A stretch of DNA of 64,000 nt from Paenibacillus glycanilyticus NBRC 16618 (GCF_004000805.1 NZ_BILY01000020.1:1-64000), one strand, 5' to 3'; numbered from the stretch's first letter, positions 26,040-36,299 are shown. Numbers and translations are program-made. The notes: a model not told the origin generated them from the letters alone.

Positions 26040-28782
26040 AGGAAGGAATGCGGCTGGCCTGGTATTGCTCCATCGACATCAAGACCTCCCGCGGTTTGCT
26101 GCCCTCGTAAGGGCCAACGATCCCCCGCGCTTCCATCTGGTCCACAAGCCTCGCCGCGCGAGTATAACCAACCCGCATCCGCCGCTGCAGAAGCGACACG
26201 GATGCCTGCTTCGCTTCAAGAACGATCTGCACGGCTTGATCGTACAGCTCATCCAGGATTTCCTCCGGATCCGCCGAATCTTCCTCTACTTCAGGCACAA
26301 GATCCTCCTTATACTCCGCTTCAGCCTGGCCTCTTGCGTAGTCGACAAGGGCCTCGACCTCCTGGTCGGACAAGAAGGCGCCCTGGACGCGAATCGGCTT
26401 CGACATGCCGACCGGCAGATACAGCATATCTCCTCTGCCAAGCAGCTTCTCTGCGCCAACCATATCCAGAATGGTACGGGAGTCGACTTGCGATGATACG
26501 CCAAAGGCAATCCTGGACGGAATATTCGCTTTAATAACCCCGGTAATAACGTCTACCGACGGCCGCTGCGTAGCGATAATGAGATGAATACCCGCAGCGC
26601 GGGCCATCTGTGCAAGCCTTGCAATGGAATCCTCGACGTCGTTAGAGGCGACCATCATCAAATCCGCAAGCTCGTCGACAATAACGACAATGTAAGGGAG
26701 TACGGCTTTGGGATTCTCCGCCATCAGGGCATTATAGCCTTCGATATTTCGCGTGCTTGATTTGGAGAACAGCTCGTAACGCTTCTCCATCTCCACAACA
26801 ATCTTTTTCAGGGCAAGCGCCGCGCGTCTCGGATCTGTTACAACCGGTGCAAGCAAATGCGGAATGCCGTTATAGACATTTAATTCGACCATCTTGGGGT
26901 CAACCATTAGAAACTTTACTTCATCCGGAGCAGCCTTGTACAAAATACTTGTGATGATGCCGTTAATACATACCGATTTCCCCGAACCCGTAGCTCCCGC
27001 TACCAGCAGATGGGGCATTCTCGCCAGATTGCCGATTATCGGCTGACCGGAAATATCCCGGCCGAAAGCGATCGACAGCTTGGACGGAGCATTTTGGAAG
27101 GTGGCGGTTTCCATGACTTCCCGCATGGTCACCATCGATACTTCCATATTAGGAACTTCGATACCGATAGCCGACTTGCCCGGGATAGGCGCCTCCATCC
27201 GTATATCCTTTGCCGCTAAAGCCAAAGCGATATCGTCTGTAAGGCTTACAATTCGGCTGACCTTCACGCCGGAAGCCGGCTGCACCTCATAGCGGGTAAC
27301 CGCAGGACCGCGTACGACATCAAGCACCTTAGCCTTAACGCCAAAGCTCTCCAATGTGGCTTCCAGCTTGCGCTTCGAATCCATGGCATCCGCTCCGTCT
27401 CCGCCTCTTGCCATCAAGCTGGGCTTGGCAAGCAGGGAAAAAGGAGGCAGCAAGTAAGGCTTCTTAATTGGCGCGTCCGATGCCGGTTGATGGATACCCG
27501 TTGTTGCGGAATTATCCGTTTCCGCTATATCTTCCTGTACTTCTTGGCCGTCGTATGCTTCGTTCCGGGCAGAAGGTTCGATTTCGTCTTGATCCTCATC
27601 TTCGGTATATCGCTCCGAATCCGCATTCAACGCTGCAGCAGGTGCAGGGTACTCCTCTTGTTCATTATCTTCGTCATATGTATCTGCACGCGGAACGATT
27701 CTCGTAATAATGGCCGGTTCCTCGTCTTCCTCAAACTCGCTATATGCAGGAGAAGCAGATGTCGGATTCGCACGGACTGGCTGCTCTTCCCAAGGAGGAA
27801 GCCCGTCCTCCTGCTCTTTATGACCGGGACCGGAATCATCCTCGCCGTTTCGGTCCCACTTCTCGTCATCATCCCAAGCCTGGGTATTGGCCCAATGCGG
27901 CTTCGCTCCGTTATCATGTCCACTGTTGTAATGCTCTTCGTTCATCGACCAATCATCGGCGGCATTCTGCGCTTCCTGCGGATTGTTCTGCTCTTGATGT
28001 CTCCAGGAGAAGAACAGGGACTTCTTGCGCCGCGGCGGCAGTGCTGCCGCATAATCATCATCGTCGTCATCGTCGTCAATCGCATCGGATTGCGCGAATA
28101 CCGGCGGTTTAACGGCTTTGTTCGATTTGGCAACGTTCCGGAGCGCCGCCCCTTTCGACCATTTGGCGGCAAGCAGCTTAAACAGCCGGATACTCTTGTC
28201 CCGGCCGATTCGGGCAAGCTCAACATAAGATTTGCCCGTTAACAACATAATCGCTATGGCGTACATGACGCCTGCAATCAGCTTGGAGCCGAAATAGCCA
28301 AACAGCGTAAACAGCATCGAATATTCAATAGCCCCAATATAGCCGCCGCTTATCGCCCGCTGGCTGATTGGCCTGTCGTCGGTACCGTCAAATGCCAGCA
28401 GCTCGTCCTTCATATCCTGACCCAGCTGGTGAAGAATAGCTCCACCCGTAAGATCGGAAGTCGGAAGCAGCTTGCGGTCGATTTCGGCTATGCTGCTGGA
28501 TAACGTAAGAGCCAGAACAAACACAAGAAGGCCTGTCCGACGATTGGTCCAACCGCGCGGCCAAGCCCTTTTGACCATGACGACCAGTCCGACGTAGATG
28601 CCGACCAGTGCCAATACAAAATAAAACTTGCCCAGGAACAAGCCAAACAGCTTGGACAAGGAGCGTCCGACCGTAGCCTCTCCTGATAAAGCAATAACCG
28701 ATACCGTAATAAGCAAAATACCGTATACTTCATATTTTAATTGCGTTGTAATCGATTTTTTCTTTCGTCTTTTTTTAGCCAA
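26038..28782 (-). CDS. spoIIIE: DNA translocase SpoIIIE/FtsK
   Basis: ATP-driven DNA pump at the division septum; moves the chromosome into the forespore. The 914-residue protein (TTG start at 28782, [11 protein letters not shown], with AGAGGTG 8 nt upstream) has about four N-terminal helices, a very acidic low-complexity linker (about 220-440, including a run of Asp) and the RecA-like motor with Walker A GATGSGKS at about 596-603. A winged-helix gamma domain closes it. B. subtilis SpoIIIE has about 790 residues; the difference is the linker. The reading to 28824 lacks a suitable ribosome-binding site. Confidence 0.95.
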   Translation of the reverse strand: MAKKRRKKKSITTQLKYEVYGILLITVSVIALSGEATVGRSLSKLFGLFLGKFYFVLALVGIYVGLVVMVKRAWPRGWTNRRTGLLVFVLALTLSSSIAEIDRKLLPTSDLTGGAILHQLGQDMKDELLAFDGTDDRPISQRAISGGYIGAIEYSMLFTLFGYFGSKLIAGVMYAIAIMLLTGKSYVELARIGRDKSIRLFKLLAAKWSKGAALRNVAKSNKAVKPPVFAQSDAIDDDDDDDDYAAALPPRRKKSLFFSWRHQEQNNPQEAQNAADDWSMNEEHYNSGHDNGAKPHWANTQAWDDDEKWDRNGEDDSGPGHKEQEDGLPPWEEQPVRANPTSASPAYSEFEEDEEPAIITRIVPRADTYDEDNEQEEYPAPAAALNADSERYTEDEDQDEIEPSARNEAYDGQEVQEDIAETDNSATTGIHQPASDAPIKKPYLLPPFSLLAKPSLMARGGDGADAMDSKRKLEATLESFGVKAKVLDVVRGPAVTRYEVQPASGVKVSRIVSLTDDIALALAAKDIRMEAPIPGKSAIGIEVPNMEVSMVTMREVMETATFQNAPSKLSIAFGRDISGQPIIGNLARMPHLLVAGATGSGKSVCINGIITSILYKAAPDEVKFLMVDPKMVELNVYNGIPHLLAPVVTDPRRAALALKKIVVEMEKRYELFSKSSTRNIEGYNALMAENPKAVLPYIVVIVDELADLMMVASNDVEDSIARLAQMARAAGIHLIIATQRPSVDVITGVIKANIPSRIAFGVSSQVDSRTILDMVGAEKLLGRGDMLYLPVGMSKPIRVQGAFLSDQEVEALVDYARGQAEAEYKEDLVPEVEEDSADPEEILDELYDQAVQIVLEAKQASVSLLQRRMRVGYTRAARLVDQMEARGIVGPYEGSKPREVLMSMEQYQASRIPS

Positions 28783-28804
28783 TGTTCCGTCACCTCTGCC
28801 TAGC

Positions 28805-28813
28805 ATTATACCA
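28805..28813 (-). promoter_or_regulatory. Candidate extended -10 promoter of spoIIIE
   Basis: TGG-TATAAT on the minus strand (-10 at 28805-28810), 22 bp before the TTG start. A hairpin CAAAGGTTC/GAACCTTTG (28822-28852) lies just upstream and may end ylzJ transcription, although it lacks a T-run. Confidence 0.5.
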
Positions 28814-28861
28814 TATCCAGGCAAAGGTTCCTATTGGACATAAGAACCTTTGTGCGTATTT

Positions 28862-29089
28862 TTACGACACGGGAGGTTGTCCGAACATGACGAAACTACC
28901 CGGAGCCAGCTCCGGCTTCAAGTAATCATCGAGGCCGCAGTGAATGAGACGCACGATCTTCCCCATTCCCGGGGCTACGGGCAAAACCTGCATAAAGACG
29001 CCGTTAACCCATACTTCCTGGGAAGGTTCCTGTTCCCCGTTCAGGCCGTCGAGGACGTTCTCAAGCGGCATAATCGTATAGAGCGTCAT
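28862..29089 (-). CDS. ylzJ: YlzJ-like protein
   Basis: 75-residue protein of the YlzJ family, conserved between tepA and spoIIIE in Bacilli; function unknown. It begins [15 protein letters not shown] and ends in a Pro-rich tail, as the family does. The start overlaps the tepA stop by one base (TAATG), so expression is coupled to tepA. Confidence 0.87.
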   Translation of the reverse strand: MTLYTIMPLENVLDGLNGEQEPSQEVWVNGVFMQVLPVAPGMGKIVRLIHCGLDDYLKPELAPGSFVMFGQPPVS

Positions 29090-29835
29090 TAGTTATACAC
29101 CCCAGTCTGCGCTGCTGCCGGCTTACGCTCGGCTATCCGGTTGTTAAGCTCCCTGAGCGCATCCCCTAACCCGCCTACGGCGTCAATCAGTCCATACTTT
29201 ACAGCGTCCGAACCGATAACGGTTGTCCCGATATCTCTGGTCAACTCGCCGGTCTTGAACATCAGCTCTTTGAATTTTTCTTCCGTCACATTGGAGTGCA
29301 TGGTTACAAACTTCAAGATGCGCTCCTGCATTTTATCCAAATATTCGAACGTTTGAGGCACGCCGATAACAAGCCCGTTCAGACGGATCGGATGAATCGT
29401 CATGGTGGCCGTCGCGGCAATAAAAGACATGTTGCCCGCCACCGCAATCGGAACGCCGATGGAATGGCCTCCTCCTAGCACCAGCGTAACCGTCGGCTTG
29501 GACAAGGATGAAATCATTTCGGCAATGGCAAGTCCCGCTTCCACATCCCCGCCAACCGTATTGAGAACGATCAGAATACCTTCGATCTTCGGATTTTGCT
29601 CCGCGGCGACAAGCTGGGGAATGAGATGCTCATACTTGGTTGTTTTATTTTGCGGCGGCAGGACGATATGGCCTTCCACCTGCCCGATAATCGTCATACA
29701 GAAAATATTGGATTCCGATGCCGGGGTAGTCGTCTGCCCTAATTGCTGTATCGTTTCCACGATTGAGTTCTGCTTCTTCTTCTCGCTCTCTGCCGGATCC
29801 GGCTGCTGAGGCTGATCTTCATTCATGTAATTCAT
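29089..29835 (-). CDS. tepA: ClpP-like protease TepA
   Basis: ClpP-fold serine protease of the TepA/YmfB group, linked in B. subtilis to protein export and degradation of small spore proteins. In 248 residues the nucleophile is probably Ser125 in GGGHSIGVP and the His is His148 in TIHPIR; the acidic N-terminal 40 residues are low complexity. The start has GGGGGAG 5 nt upstream. The order rnj-tepA-ylzJ-spoIIIE is conserved. Confidence 0.92.
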   Translation of the reverse strand: MNYMNEDQPQQPDPAESEKKKQNSIVETIQQLGQTTTPASESNIFCMTIIGQVEGHIVLPPQNKTTKYEHLIPQLVAAEQNPKIEGILIVLNTVGGDVEAGLAIAEMISSLSKPTVTLVLGGGHSIGVPIAVAGNMSFIAATATMTIHPIRLNGLVIGVPQTFEYLDKMQERILKFVTMHSNVTEEKFKELMFKTGELTRDIGTTVIGSDAVKYGLIDAVGGLGDALRELNNRIAERKPAAAQTGVYN

Positions 29836-29913
29836 GTTTGCTCCCCCTCATTAACGTAAACGCTCGTCATAGTATGAGGTGGAATGGCGAATTTATACGG
29901 TTTCGCCAGCAAA

Positions 29914-29962
29914 AAAGAACGTCCCTCGAGGAGCTCACCCCCTCCTTATCGGAACGTTCTTT
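29914..29962 (-). terminator. Terminator of the RNase J gene
   Basis: AAAGAACGTCCC (29914-29925) pairs with GGAACGTTCTTT (29951-29962), ending in T-rich sequence on the minus strand. Confidence 0.85.
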
Positions 29963-29973
29963 CAAATGCGATA

Positions 29974-31653
29974 TTATACTTCCATGATTATCGGCAGAAT
30001 CATTGGCCGTCGTCTCGTCTGTTCATATAAGAAGCGCCCGAGGGCGTCTTTTACGTTCGTTTTGAGTGAAGCCCATTCGTTTACTTTGTCATGCATCAAT
30101 TTATTGAGCGTTGAAGTAACAATCTTGGTCGCCTCATCCAGAAGCCCCTCTGATTCACGCACATATACAAAGCCTCGGGAGATGATATCCGGACCGGAAA
30201 CAATCGATCCTCCATCCTGCTTGCTCAAAGTAACAACCACAACAAGTATGCCGTCCTGGGACAGTAGCTTGCGGTCCCTCAGCACAATATTGCCGACATC
30301 CCCAACGCCAAGCCCGTCAATCAGTATATTGCCGGCTGGCACCTTGGGTCCTTTACGGGCAAGACCGCCTTGGAACTCAACGGTTTCCCCGTTTTCAACG
30401 ACAAAAATACGGCTCCGCTCAATCCCTACGGCTTCTCCAAGCTGAGCGTGCTGCCTTAGCATCCGGTACTCCCCATGGATCGGTATAAAATATTTCGGTT
30501 TGATTAGGTTGAGCATCAGCTTTAATTCTTCCTGGCTTCCGTGACCCGACACATGAACTCCCGATATGGAACCGGGACCGTAAATGACGTGGGCGCCCAA
30601 GCGGAACAGCTCATCGACCGTTCTGCCGACATAACGCTCATTCCCCGGTATTGGCGTAGCGGCAATGATAACGGTATCCCCCGGCAAAATATCAACCTTG
30701 CGATGAGTCGACCGCGCCATTCTCGTTAAGGCTGACATTGGCTCGCCTTGACTGCCGGTGCACAGGATTACAACACGATCGGCAGCCAGCTTGTTTACTT
30801 CCTCGGGCTCAATGATCATACCGTCCGGGATGTGCAGATAACCAAGATCCGATGCAATCGTAACAACGTTAACCATACTGCGCCCAACAACCGCCACAAA
30901 CCGCTTAGTTGCGATTGCGGCGTTGATTACCTGTTGAATCCGATGAACGTTTGAAGCAAAGGTGGCCACAACCACGCGTTGAGACGATTTATGAAAAATA
31001 TCTTCAAGCTCTTCCCCGACGTTTTTCTCCGACGGCGTAAATCCGGGTCTTTCCGCATTCGTGCTGTCCGACAGGAGGGCCAGCACGCCTTTTTTGCCGA
31101 TCTCCGCCATCCGCTTTAAATCCGCGTATTGCCCATTCACAGGCGTATAGTCAAATTTGAAGTCGCCGGTATGAACGATAGTCCCTTCCGGTGTATCAAG
31201 CGCAACGCCTATAGAGTCCGGAATACTATGATTCGTCTTAAAAAAGCTTGCCCGGATCGTCCCGAGCTGCACCTCGGAATCCGCATCGATGACGATCCGC
31301 TTCGTCTCGCCAAGAAGACCGGCTTCCTTCAGCTTCCCTTCAATCAGGCCTAATGTCAGCTTAGTTCCGTAAACGGGTACATTTAGCTGCTTCAATACAT
31401 AGGACAGACCGCCGATATGGTCTTCGTGACCGTGAGTTATCAAAATGGCTTTGACCTTATCCCGATTTTCCGTTAAATAAGAAATATCCGGAATAACAAT
31501 ATCGATCCCCAGCATATCTTCTTCGGGGAACTTAAGTCCCGCATCCACGACAACAATATCGTTCGAATACTGAACGACATACATATTCTTGCCAATCTCG
31601 CCAACCCCGCCAAGGGCAAATACGAGCAGCTTCTCCTGCATTTTCTTCGACAA
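29974..31653 (-). CDS. Ribonuclease J
   Basis: Metallo-beta-lactamase/beta-CASP ribonuclease with 5'-exo and endonuclease activity. The zinc motif HGHEDHIGG at about 74-82 is complete, with later HTGDFKFD, SDSTNAERPGF and HVSGHG. I chose a TTG start at 31653 (559 residues): AAGGAGG stands 7 nt upstream, and the 23 residues above it are not family-like. By position it matches B. subtilis rnjB (J2); the intact motif would also suit an active J1-type enzyme, so I give no number. Confidence 0.94.
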   Translation of the reverse strand: MSKKMQEKLLVFALGGVGEIGKNMYVVQYSNDIVVVDAGLKFPEEDMLGIDIVIPDISYLTENRDKVKAILITHGHEDHIGGLSYVLKQLNVPVYGTKLTLGLIEGKLKEAGLLGETKRIVIDADSEVQLGTIRASFFKTNHSIPDSIGVALDTPEGTIVHTGDFKFDYTPVNGQYADLKRMAEIGKKGVLALLSDSTNAERPGFTPSEKNVGEELEDIFHKSSQRVVVATFASNVHRIQQVINAAIATKRFVAVVGRSMVNVVTIASDLGYLHIPDGMIIEPEEVNKLAADRVVILCTGSQGEPMSALTRMARSTHRKVDILPGDTVIIAATPIPGNERYVGRTVDELFRLGAHVIYGPGSISGVHVSGHGSQEELKLMLNLIKPKYFIPIHGEYRMLRQHAQLGEAVGIERSRIFVVENGETVEFQGGLARKGPKVPAGNILIDGLGVGDVGNIVLRDRKLLSQDGILVVVVTLSKQDGGSIVSGPDIISRGFVYVRESEGLLDEATKIVTSTLNKLMHDKVNEWASLKTNVKDALGRFLYEQTRRRPMILPIIMEV

Positions 31654-31798
31654 GTGCTTACCTCCTTCGAATGAAGCCATTCTCCGTTCCAGCCAATTGT
31701 ATGAATTTTCCGTCCATTTCACTTGACCTCATTATACATGATGAAAAAGACGGAAAACAAGGTGAAACAACCGCCTGCTTGTCTATTCTTGAACGCAA

Positions 31799-31834
31799 AT
31801 AAGCAGGCCGGAGAACACGCTCCGCCCTGCTTAT
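31799..31834 (-). terminator. Candidate terminator of dapA
   Basis: ATAAGCAGG (31799-31807) and CCTGCTTAT (31826-31834) with GGAG/CTCC inside, 22 bp behind the dapA stop. The T-run is short (TTATTT). Confidence 0.6.
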
Positions 31835-31855
31835 CGGGGTCAAACTAGAATGAGA

Positions 31856-32728
31856 TTAGACCAGCTTGCTAATAAAAGCCGCCTCGGCTTCGCTGGCTGC
31901 CACAAGCGGAAGTCTAACACCGCCTACGGGCATGCCGCGCAGTTCAAGCGCGTATTTGACAGCAACCGGATTAGGAACCGGATGAGGACATTCGAACAAG
32001 CCTTTGAACACCGGATAGCATTCCGCGTGCAGCTTGGCTGCCTGCTTCACGTCGCCGCTCAGGTATGCTTCGATAAGCTGCTTCATTTTTGCGCCGATAA
32101 TGTGGCTGGCCACACTTACGATACCGTAACCGCCGATCGCAAGAGTAGGCAGCGTAGCGCTGTCATCTCCGCTGTATACCCGGAAGTTATCCGGAGCTGC
32201 GGCAATAATCTGCGACAATTGATCGGAGGACGCACAATCTTTTGTTGCTACCACGTTATCCAGTTCCGCAAGGCGGAGTGTGGTTTCTACGGAGATATTA
32301 ATACCTGTACGGCCCGGAACGTTATAGAGCATGACAGGTAATTTGGTAGATTCAGCGATTGCTTTGAAATGTTGATACAAACCTTCTTGATTCGGCTTGT
32401 TATAGTACGGAGCAACCAAAAGCACCCCGTCTACACCGGCATCTTCCGCAACCTTTGTCAGATGAATCGAATGCGCCGTATTGTTGCTGCCCGTACCGGC
32501 AATAATTTTGCATCGGCCGGCAGCATGCTTTACGGCATAACGGAACAATTCCGCTTTCTCTTCTTCCGTCAATGTTGGGGACTCACCCGTAGTGCCGGAT
32601 ACAACAAGCGTGTCGCTTTGCTGTTCTTCAATTAAATAATCGATCAAGCGACCGGTCGTGTCCCAGTCAATTTGACCGTTTTCATCAAAAGGCGTGACCA
32701 TTGCAGTAATTAATCTACCAAAATCCAT
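31856..32728 (-). CDS. dapA: 4-hydroxy-tetrahydrodipicolinate synthase
   Basis: Condenses aspartate semialdehyde with pyruvate, the first step to lysine, diaminopimelate and dipicolinate. At 290 residues it is standard length. The Schiff-base lysine is Lys163 in VATKDCAS; the Thr/Tyr relay is in GTTGESPTL and YNVPGRTG. AGGAGG precedes the start. It follows dapG in an operon-like order that supplies precursor to DpaAB during sporulation. Confidence 0.97.
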   Translation of the reverse strand: MDFGRLITAMVTPFDENGQIDWDTTGRLIDYLIEEQQSDTLVVSGTTGESPTLTEEEKAELFRYAVKHAAGRCKIIAGTGSNNTAHSIHLTKVAEDAGVDGVLLVAPYYNKPNQEGLYQHFKAIAESTKLPVMLYNVPGRTGINISVETTLRLAELDNVVATKDCASSDQLSQIIAAAPDNFRVYSGDDSATLPTLAIGGYGIVSVASHIIGAKMKQLIEAYLSGDVKQAAKLHAECYPVFKGLFECPHPVPNPVAVKYALELRGMPVGGVRLPLVAASEAEAAFISKLV

Positions 32729-32776
32729 TGTTATGACCTCCTGAAAAGTACTTCACTTCGTTAGCGGATCAAAATA

Positions 32777-33979
32777 CTATATATGAAGTTCAAACTTCGC
32801 ATGAAGCGCCCTGACGGCCTTCACCATATCCTCAGCCTTCACCAGTACCCAGATCGTTGTATTGGAGTCGGCGGATTGCATGATTGTAATACCTTCCTCG
32901 GTTAAGGCTTCCACGATGCGGGCCATAACGCCCGGCACGCCGTTCATACCGCCGCCGATGACTGACACTTTCGCGCAGCCGCGAACAGCTATAGGATCAT
33001 ATCCGCATTCCTGAAGAACCGATACGGCCCTGTCTGCGTCCTGGTCGAATACGGTATACACCGCTCCGCTTGGCGTCACGTTGATAAAATCAACGCTGAT
33101 ATGATGCTTTGCCATCGTCTGGAATACTTGAAGCTGAACGTCGCTTCTTCCCTCGATTGCTTTAACCGTAATCTGCGTTACTCCCGATACATGCGCAATC
33201 CCCGTTGCCTGGCGGTCCGTTACCGGGGTGAATGCCGCATCGGAGACGAGAGTCCCTTCTTCCATGGAGAAGGTCGATCTTACCCGCACGGGAATTCTAG
33301 CCTGCTGCGCAATTTCCACGGCGCGAGGATGAATGACCTTGGCTCCTTGGCGGGCCATATTGCAGATCTCCGCATAGCTAACAACTTGAAGCGGCTTTGC
33401 ATTTTCCACGATGCGGGGATCCGCCGTCAATATTCCGTTAACGTCCGTATAAATATCGACCATTTCCGCACGAAGCGCGGCACCAAGCGCCGTCGCCGAA
33501 GTGTCGCTTCCGCCTCGGCCCAGCGTCGTCATATCGCCGCTTTCGGTGCTTCCTTGAAAACCGGTTACAATTACGACCTTCGAATCCCGCAATTGCTGCA
33601 ATATCCTTTCGGGACGCAGCTCTTTAATCCGGGCATGGCCGTATTGATCATCCGTAATAATTCCTGCTTGACCGCCGTTTAAAACGACGGATGGTATACC
33701 TTCAGAGCAAAGCAAGCTGCATAACGCCGCGGCCGAAATAATCTCTCCGCAGCCCAGCAGCATATCCCGCTCCCGCGCCGGCAGCTTGTCGCCGTTGTTG
33801 CGGATGAGCTGAAGCAAAGTATCCGTGGCGTACGGATCCCCTGATCGTCCCATCGCCGAGACAACGACTACTACGCTATAGCCATTTGCGAGCTCTCTTG
33901 CAATATGTTGAAGACAATAGCTTCTAGCATGATCGGTCGAAAGTGAAGTGCCCCCGAATTTTTGTACCAGGATGCGCAT
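32777..33979 (-). CDS. dapG: Aspartate kinase I (DapG type)
   Basis: Phosphorylates aspartate for the lysine/diaminopimelate/dipicolinate branch. It opens with the kinase motif VQKFGGTSL and continues with GRGGSDTSA and YTDVNGI; two ACT domains form the C-terminal third. At 400 residues it resembles the diaminopimelate-sensitive DapG. ACGGAGG lies before the ATG. In B. subtilis asd precedes it; here the gene upstream is dpaB. Confidence 0.95.
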   Translation of the reverse strand: MRILVQKFGGTSLSTDHARSYCLQHIARELANGYSVVVVVSAMGRSGDPYATDTLLQLIRNNGDKLPARERDMLLGCGEIISAAALCSLLCSEGIPSVVLNGGQAGIITDDQYGHARIKELRPERILQQLRDSKVVIVTGFQGSTESGDMTTLGRGGSDTSATALGAALRAEMVDIYTDVNGILTADPRIVENAKPLQVVSYAEICNMARQGAKVIHPRAVEIAQQARIPVRVRSTFSMEEGTLVSDAAFTPVTDRQATGIAHVSGVTQITVKAIEGRSDVQLQVFQTMAKHHISVDFINVTPSGAVYTVFDQDADRAVSVLQECGYDPIAVRGCAKVSVIGGGMNGVPGVMARIVEALTEEGITIMQSADSNTTIWVLVKAEDMVKAVRALHAKFELHI

Positions 33980-34210
33980 TGCTGTCTTTCCTCCGTAACC
34001 GATACAAAGATGCCTGAACGGATAAAACTAACCGAAGGCAGACATCTTCCCGATCGTAGTTGTTTTTGTGGCACTAGTCGAACCATTTCAATTTGAACGA
34101 ATGAAGGCAAAACAAGCGGCGTAATCGAATCCAAGCTTGCCGGCTGAATCGCCAGCATCCCGAATACGTCGCCGCCTGCTTGTAATAGATGATACACCTA
34201 TAAGAGCATT
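33980..34210 (-). other. 231-bp gap dpaB-dapG, site of the missing asd
   Basis: No supported gene. The minus strand has a hairpin AAGATGtCTG/CAGgCATCTT (34007-34016 with 34039-34048) 28 bp before dapG, and a wider pairing of ACAAGC...GGCGGCG with CGCCGCTTGT around 34110-34185. No lysine riboswitch or T-box sequence is recognisable. In B. subtilis asd stands here. Confidence 0.6.
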
Positions 34211-34804
34211 TTAATAGTTAAACCGCTCAATCAGTAACGGCTGCAGTTGTTTCCCCTGCAAAGCTGCTTCGCATGCTTCCAAAGCCAGATCCATTCTCGC
34301 GACAAGCGAGTTTGGCTTTTGTACCGGGTTATCCTGGCCAAACGGTACGAAATAAATATTTTTAGCCACTAACAGCTTTGCGATATTAGCAGCGTTTAAC
34401 CCGAGACCATCATTTGTCGAGATTGCGAGCACCAGAGGCCTTAAATTGCGCATTTGAGCCTTCGCCGCCATGAGCACGGCACTATCGGTAATCGCGTTAG
34501 CGAGTCTGCTGGTTGTGCTGCCCGTGCATGGCGCGATCAGAAGCACATCGAAAAGCTTCGCCGGACCAAGCGGTTCAGCCTGCACAATCGTCGAAATAAT
34601 TTCGTTGCCGGTTATCGCCTTCAGCTGCGTCTGCCATTCCTCAGACGATCCGAATCGCGTGTCTGTTGTCATAATGGTCTGCGATACGATCGGCACCACA
34701 TTTGCGCCAGCATCCACAAACCGTTTAATTTGAGGCATTATTTCAGCCAAAGTACAGTGCGAGCCAGACAGCGCATACCCGACTGTTTTCCCTGTCCAAT
34801 CCAT
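34211..34804 (-). CDS. dpaB: Dipicolinate synthase subunit B
   Basis: Flavoprotein-like subunit (spoVFB) that with DpaA oxidises dihydrodipicolinate to dipicolinic acid in the mother cell. The 197-residue protein begins MDWTGKTVGYALSGSHC and contains LLIAPCTGSTTSRLANAITD, typical of the flavoprotein fold. Its ATG overlaps the dpaA stop (TAATG). A longer reading upstream lies in dpaA and is rejected. Confidence 0.95.
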   Translation of the reverse strand: MDWTGKTVGYALSGSHCTLAEIMPQIKRFVDAGANVVPIVSQTIMTTDTRFGSSEEWQTQLKAITGNEIISTIVQAEPLGPAKLFDVLLIAPCTGSTTSRLANAITDSAVLMAAKAQMRNLRPLVLAISTNDGLGLNAANIAKLLVAKNIYFVPFGQDNPVQKPNSLVARMDLALEACEAALQGKQLQPLLIERFNY

Positions 34805-35700
34805 TACCCATTCCCCCGCTTTATCGAATCGTCCGTAATCAACTGAGTCAAGCAATCCGCTATGATTCGTCCAGCTGTTTTAGGTGCGACGATACCGGGA
34901 AGTCCGGGCGCGAGAATCGCTTTAATGCCTCTCTTCTCCGCGAAGCGGAAATCAGTTCCGCCAGGCTTTGAAGCAAGGTCAATAATAACGGTTCTCGAAG
35001 GCAAATTTGCTATAATTTGCGCTGTGACTATCATAGTCGGAATTGTATTAAAAAGCAAGTCAATATTACCCGTATTTTGGAGTAGTTGACTTGTGTAAAA
35101 CGGCGTAAAACCCATCTCGGCGGCCCTTGCGAAATGCTCGCTCCGCCTTACGCCAATCAGCACTTTCGCGCCTAAGCTCTGCAAGGTCCGAGCCATGGTA
35201 AACCCGGTTCTGCCAAATCCCAATACCATGCTTGTTGATCCATGTATCGTAATATCCGTATTCTGAATGGCCATCATGATGGCCCCTTCCGCCGTCGGAA
35301 TGGAGTTGTAGATCGCAACATCATCCCGGTCAAACAGCTCGATAAGACCAATCTGATGCTTCTCGCATAACTCCCTTAGATAAGGCCTAGCCATGCCGGC
35401 ATACACCTTGCAATGCTTAGGAAGCCTAGCGATATGTCGATCCTCCAACTGCATCTGGCGGTCACTGAATACAGCATGAATAAAGCCGTTGTCGTCCGTG
35501 CCTACTGCAGGCAGCAACAGTGCATCAATATCATCAAACAAGCTCTCGTCGAATTCGGCTTGCACTGCGCCGTCCAAGGAAGAATGCAGTCCGTCAAAGC
35601 CGGACACCGTTACCGTCGCATCCAGCTCGGTAAACTTGCGAATAACTTCAAGCTGTCTCGCATCGCCTCCTAGCAGCAGTATTTGAACGCCTGTTAGCAT
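34804..35700 (-). CDS. dpaA: Dipicolinate synthase subunit A
   Basis: NAD(P)-binding subunit of dipicolinate synthase (spoVFA). In 298 residues, an N-terminal dipicolinate-synthase domain (QILLLGGDARQLEVI) is followed by a Rossmann domain with VLGFGRTGFTMARTL. AAAGGAG stands 10 nt before the start. A sigma-K-like promoter upstream fits mother-cell expression. Product is the spore-core metabolite pyridine-2,6-dicarboxylate. Confidence 0.96.
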   Translation of the reverse strand: MLTGVQILLLGGDARQLEVIRKFTELDATVTVSGFDGLHSSLDGAVQAEFDESLFDDIDALLLPAVGTDDNGFIHAVFSDRQMQLEDRHIARLPKHCKVYAGMARPYLRELCEKHQIGLIELFDRDDVAIYNSIPTAEGAIMMAIQNTDITIHGSTSMVLGFGRTGFTMARTLQSLGAKVLIGVRRSEHFARAAEMGFTPFYTSQLLQNTGNIDLLFNTIPTMIVTAQIIANLPSRTVIIDLASKPGGTDFRFAEKRGIKAILAPGLPGIVAPKTAGRIIADCLTQLITDDSIKRGNG

Positions 35701-35736
35701 GTAGGCTTCACTCCTTTCTGCGCACTAGTTATAGAC

Positions 35737-35764
35737 CATCTTATGCCCTGCGCCCAGAATGGTG
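35737..35764 (-). promoter_or_regulatory. Sigma-K-like promoter of dpaAB
   Basis: Minus strand reads CACC (35761-35764), then GCATAAGATG, close to the sigma-K pattern mACm-N15/16-gCATAnnnTA with one mismatch at the last base. Known sigma-K dependence of spoVFAB supports it. Confidence 0.6.
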
Positions 35765-35790
35765 AAAGCCAATATTTCGGAACGCAAAAA

Positions 35791-35825
35791 AGCACCAAAA
35801 CCTAGGTTAACCTGGTTTTGGTGCT
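35791..35825 (-). terminator. Terminator of dut
   Basis: Perfect 12-bp arms AGCACCAAAACC and GGTTTTGGTGCT, six T on the minus strand. Confidence 0.92.
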
Positions 35826-35855
35826 AGTATGGTTCTATTGCGTGCAGACCGGATT

Positions 35856-36299
35856 TTACACGCCGGTATGTCCGAAGCCGCCTGTTCCGCGGACAGTGTC
35901 TGGAAGCTCATCCGCTTCGGCGATCGCAATTTCCGGCAGCTGCTGGATAACCATTTGGGCGATACGCTCGCCGCGGTTGATCGTGAATGGTTCTTGGCCG
36001 AGGTTAATGAGCAATACCTTAACTTCACCGCGGTAATCCGCATCAATGGTACCCGGCGAATTCAAGCAGGTAATGCCATGCTTGAATGCGAGTCCGCTTC
36101 TGGGACGGACTTGAGCTTCCACTTGCGGCGGCATCGCCATGGCAAGACCAGTCGGTACCAGCTTGCGCTCCCCTGGCGCCAACACGACAGGCTCGGTTAC
36201 CGCAGCCTGCAGGTCAAAGCCTGCAGCCCATTCCGACATTTTGCTAGGCAGCGCGATATCTTCATTACCCGGCAGCCGTTTAAACAGAATTTGAAACAA
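35856..36299 (-). CDS. dut: Deoxyuridine 5'-triphosphate nucleotidohydrolase
   Basis: Trimeric dUTPase that removes dUTP and supplies dUMP. All five motifs are seen: [37 protein letters not shown] and [11 protein letters not shown] chose the TTG at 36299 (147 residues, MFQILFKRL): GGGAGG is 7 nt upstream. This start overlaps the end of mlpA by 20 bp. B. subtilis has ymxH in this slot. Confidence 0.93.
   Translation of the reverse strand: MFQILFKRLPGNEDIALPSKMSEWAAGFDLQAAVTEPVVLAPGERKLVPTGLAMAMPPQVEAQVRPRSGLAFKHGITCLNSPGTIDADYRGEVKVLLINLGQEPFTINRGERIAQMVIQQLPEIAIAEADELPDTVRGTGGFGHTGV

Noticed and set aside
28783-28824. Longer SpoIIIE start at 28824
   Set aside because: It would start upstream of the candidate TATAAT and the AGAGGTG site; family alignment begins at MAKK.
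33871-34197. 108-residue minus-strand frame overlapping the start of dapG
   Set aside because: Overlaps dapG by over 100 bp, has no ribosome-binding site and no recognisable family. The first 35 codons look mildly coding, so a remnant cannot be excluded.
33980-34210. Lysine riboswitch or T-box before dapG
   Set aside because: Stems are visible, but none of the conserved core sequences of the L-box or T-box could be found.
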